A DNA stretch of 11,330 nucleotides from positions 1-11,330 of the forward strand of contig JANQBS010000612.1 in assembly GCA_033085395.1 (NCBI GenBank), written 5' to 3'. Every line of letters starts with the position of its first letter. Position 1 is the first letter of the stretch. Below are positions 9,659 to 11,330 of this stretch, in pieces. A program made the translations under genes and the position numbers. Under the pieces are notes generated by a model. The model was not told where the DNA came from. It worked only from the letters and a program-made list of their open reading frames with translations, and ran no database searches. The stretch comes from Xanthoparmelia taractica. Its lineage: Eukaryota; Ascomycota; Lecanoromycetes; Lecanorales; Parmeliaceae.

Positions 9659-9755
9659 AGAGTAGAAGTCGAAGTAGAAGTAGAAATAGAAGTAGAAGTA
9701 GAAGTAAAAGCTAGAGTAGAAGTAGAAGTAAGAGTGTAGAAGTAAAGACGACGAT
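9659..9755 (+). repeat. GAAGTA hexanucleotide repeat
   Basis: About fifteen imperfect AGTAGA/GAAGTA units run across this stretch. If GTA came from GCA by RIP, one + frame was a (Ala-Glu)n tract, now Val-Glu, of the kind seen in low-complexity coiled segments; this is inference. The minus-strand open frame across it (9625-9807, Ser-Thr repeats) is a product of the repeat and of TGA scarcity, and is not taken as a gene. Confidence 0.75.
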
Positions 9756-10260
9756 AGAGATTACTATATCTTATATTAATTAAAATTCTTATATTATTAT
9801 ATATCAACTTATTAAAGAATCTAATAAAGCGCTCGTTAAAATCGCGATAACTAAAAGTTAAGAAAGCGAATATTATTAATATTATTAATATACTTCTTAT
9901 AAAGTTCGCTCTTTTTTGTAATTAACTATATATATTTAATAAGCTCTTACGCATAGCTAGAAAGCATCGCGAAGAGTTTTTAAGATAGAGTAAAGTATTT
10001 CTTAAGATACTTATTATAAGTAGAGTTAACTTAGCTAAGCGTTTTTAATCTCACTTAACTATTATCTCAATTAATATATATCTATCGCTATTACGATAAC
10101 ATATAGCTCGCTATCGTAACACTACGTTAGAAATAGTAAAAGACTAAATAATAGATAATAAGAAAAGTCTAGCACTTACTATTAATATTATTATTAATAT
10201 TATAATTGTTATTAAGAAAGAAAGTAAGTAAGGTTTTTATATCTTACTAGCGTGATTTTC
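9756..10260. other. Unassigned AT-rich stretch
   Basis: No gene, RNA or element end was recognised. Near 10087-10125 two copies of a CGCTAT(T)ACGATAAC-like or CGCTATCGTAAC-like motif occur in close order and resemble, in reverse complement, the unit of the minisatellite that follows. Confidence 0.4.
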
Positions 10261-10274
10261 GCGCTATTATAATA

Positions 10275-10412
10275 ATAGAATAATAACGTATTACAATGAA
10301 ATAATAGCGATAATAGCGTATTACAATAAGATAATAGCGACAATAGCACATTACAATAGCGATAATAGTATATTACATAGCGATAATAGCGTATCACAAT
10401 GAATAATAGCGA
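10275..10412. repeat. Minisatellite with ATAATAGCG...TATTACAAT unit
   Basis: Five copies of a (C/T)ATTACA(AT) or TATCACAAT core occur with starts near 10289, 10319, 10349, 10371 and 10392, that is with spacings of 30, 30, 22 and 21. The spacer consists of one or two ATAATAGCG blocks. CA is kept in every copy, unlike most of the window. A related GCGCTATTA(C/T)AA motif flanks the array on both sides at 10261 and 10454. The minus-strand open frame 10212-10397 only reflects the repeat. Confidence 0.8.
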
Positions 10413-10506
10413 GTATATATTCTATGAATTAAGATAATGATATTCGTAGTCGCGCTATTACAATTTTAGTAAATATATATATTAAAATAATTAAGATAGA
10501 CTAGAC

Positions 10507-10845
10507 TACGGGTCGAAAATATCTAATATATTTAATAAGATATCTTATATTATATTATATTATATCATATTATAAGAGAATATTATAAGGGGATTATATG
10601 AAATTACTTATAAAGATATAAGATGGGAAATTACTAATATTATGAAATAATCTAGAAAATTTCTAATATATGTAGGGATATTCTATAATATAGATTATTT
10701 CTTATATTAGGTAATAAATAAGATAAGAAAATTCTAGATTAATATATAAGTTAGGGCGAAATTAGCTTAAGTAATTATTGAACTTCGGCACTTAATAAGT
10801 AATATTAAGATAAACTTTCTACTAATTTAATCTCGCTATGTAAAT
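10507..10845 (-). repeat. Right copy of the 339-bp inverted repeat
   Basis: The reverse complement matches 1-339 with no gap at about 89% identity. It keeps CCC in places where the left copy has CT or TT, and the reverse is also true at other sites, so both copies mutated on their own. The match may extend a few bases beyond 10845, but the left partner runs off the window. Homology stops at 10507 on the inner side. It is read as the same element end as 339, in opposite orientation. Confidence 0.85.
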
Positions 10846-10850
10846 AACTA

Positions 10851-11330
10851 TTTTAATAAATAATAGCTAGAATAATAACTATAATATATTATTTTCTTGA
10901 ATTATAATCTATATAAGATCGTTAAGTTGATCTCTTTTCTAATTACTTATAAAACTATTTTAAGTTATCTCTCTTACTCTTTTCGTAGATCTTTAATCTA
11001 TAAAGATTAATCTTCTATTACTTTGCGTTCGCTTTTCTTTTCTTAACTAAAGAATAATTAATAAATAGAATTTTAATAAAAAAAATTAATTTTTTTACTT
11101 AGATTAATCTAAAGAATACTTTATTATTATTACTAATATAATTAATATTAGAAATCTTCTCTATTTAATAATTTAGAAATTTTTAATTAATTTATTTAGC
11201 TTTAAGTAATATATTAAGATCTTTCTTTAAGTTTAATATATCTTATTTATAATTATTTTATTAATATTTTATATAAGAAATTATTATTAAGACTCGAAAG
11301 ATTAAAGACGAATAGCTTTTTTAATTATTA
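10851..11330. other. Flank beyond the right repeat, unassigned
   Basis: Very AT-rich DNA with the same shortage of CA and TG. A minus-strand frame over about 10900-11050 reads Lys/Arg-rich patches (KKRKANAK near 11026-11049, LYRLKIYEKSKRDNL near 10967-11011). If the right repeat is an LTR oriented to the minus strand, this could be the inner part of its element. The evidence is too thin to call a gene. Confidence 0.3.

Noticed and set aside
9625..9807. Minus-strand open frame rich in Ser-Thr repeats
   Set aside because: It is the complement of the GAAGTA repeat. Its openness comes from repeat units without stops, and nothing protein-like surrounds it.
10212..10397. Minus-strand open frame of 61 codons
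   Set aside because: It lies on the minisatellite, repeats Tyr/Leu/Ser-rich units, and has no family features.
10275..10412. Possible CRISPR array
   Set aside because: Spacing is uneven (21 to 30), the spacers are themselves repeats, and the setting is fungal retroelement DNA.
1..11330. Mitochondrial or bacterial AT-rich genome as the source
   Set aside because: Chromovirus pol genes, frequent CpG, and near loss of CA/TG fit RIP-treated fungal nuclear DNA; no mitochondrial or bacterial gene was seen.

Overview
The window is AT-rich, gene-poor DNA that looks like a transposon graveyard in a filamentous ascomycete genome. The base pattern points to repeat-induced point mutation (RIP). CA and its complement TG are almost absent, CC and GG are rare, TA is very frequent, and the surviving C sits nearly always before G or T. 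No intact protein-coding gene, tRNA or rRNA was recognised. The longest stop-free stretch (7727-7963) is a fragment of a dead integrase.

Layout. 1-339 is the left copy of a repeat whose inverted copy lies at 10507-10845: 339 aligned positions, no gap, 37 differences, 29 of them transitions. Directly after the left copy, 340-3252 holds the 3' part of a Ty3/gypsy chromovirus pol gene on the + strand: the end of reverse transcriptase, RNase H, integrase and a chromodomain. 3253-5150 is not assigned; it holds a TCGTTA-type simple repeat, a long minus-strand frame of unknown product, and a short island with fewer RIP-type changes (about 4825-5040). About 5150-8938 is a second, different chromovirus on the + strand, with a protease end, full-length reverse transcriptase, RNase H, integrase and chromodomain in order. 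8939-10506 has no recognisable gene but holds a GAAGTA hexanucleotide repeat (9659-9755) and a 21-30 bp minisatellite (about 10275-10412). The right copy of the inverted repeat follows, then about 480 bp of unassigned AT-rich DNA.

How it fits together. Both pol genes are pseudogenes. The frames can be followed for kilobases because the stops are nearly all TAA or TAG at places where the family has Gln or Trp. Key residues have changed by C-to-T or G-to-A type steps: Asp to Asn in both reverse transcriptases, His and Cys to Tyr in the integrase zinc fingers, and Glu to Lys in both integrase active sites. None of these proteins can be active as read. The least explained features are the 10.8 kb inverted-repeat arrangement and the 1.9 kb between the two elements.
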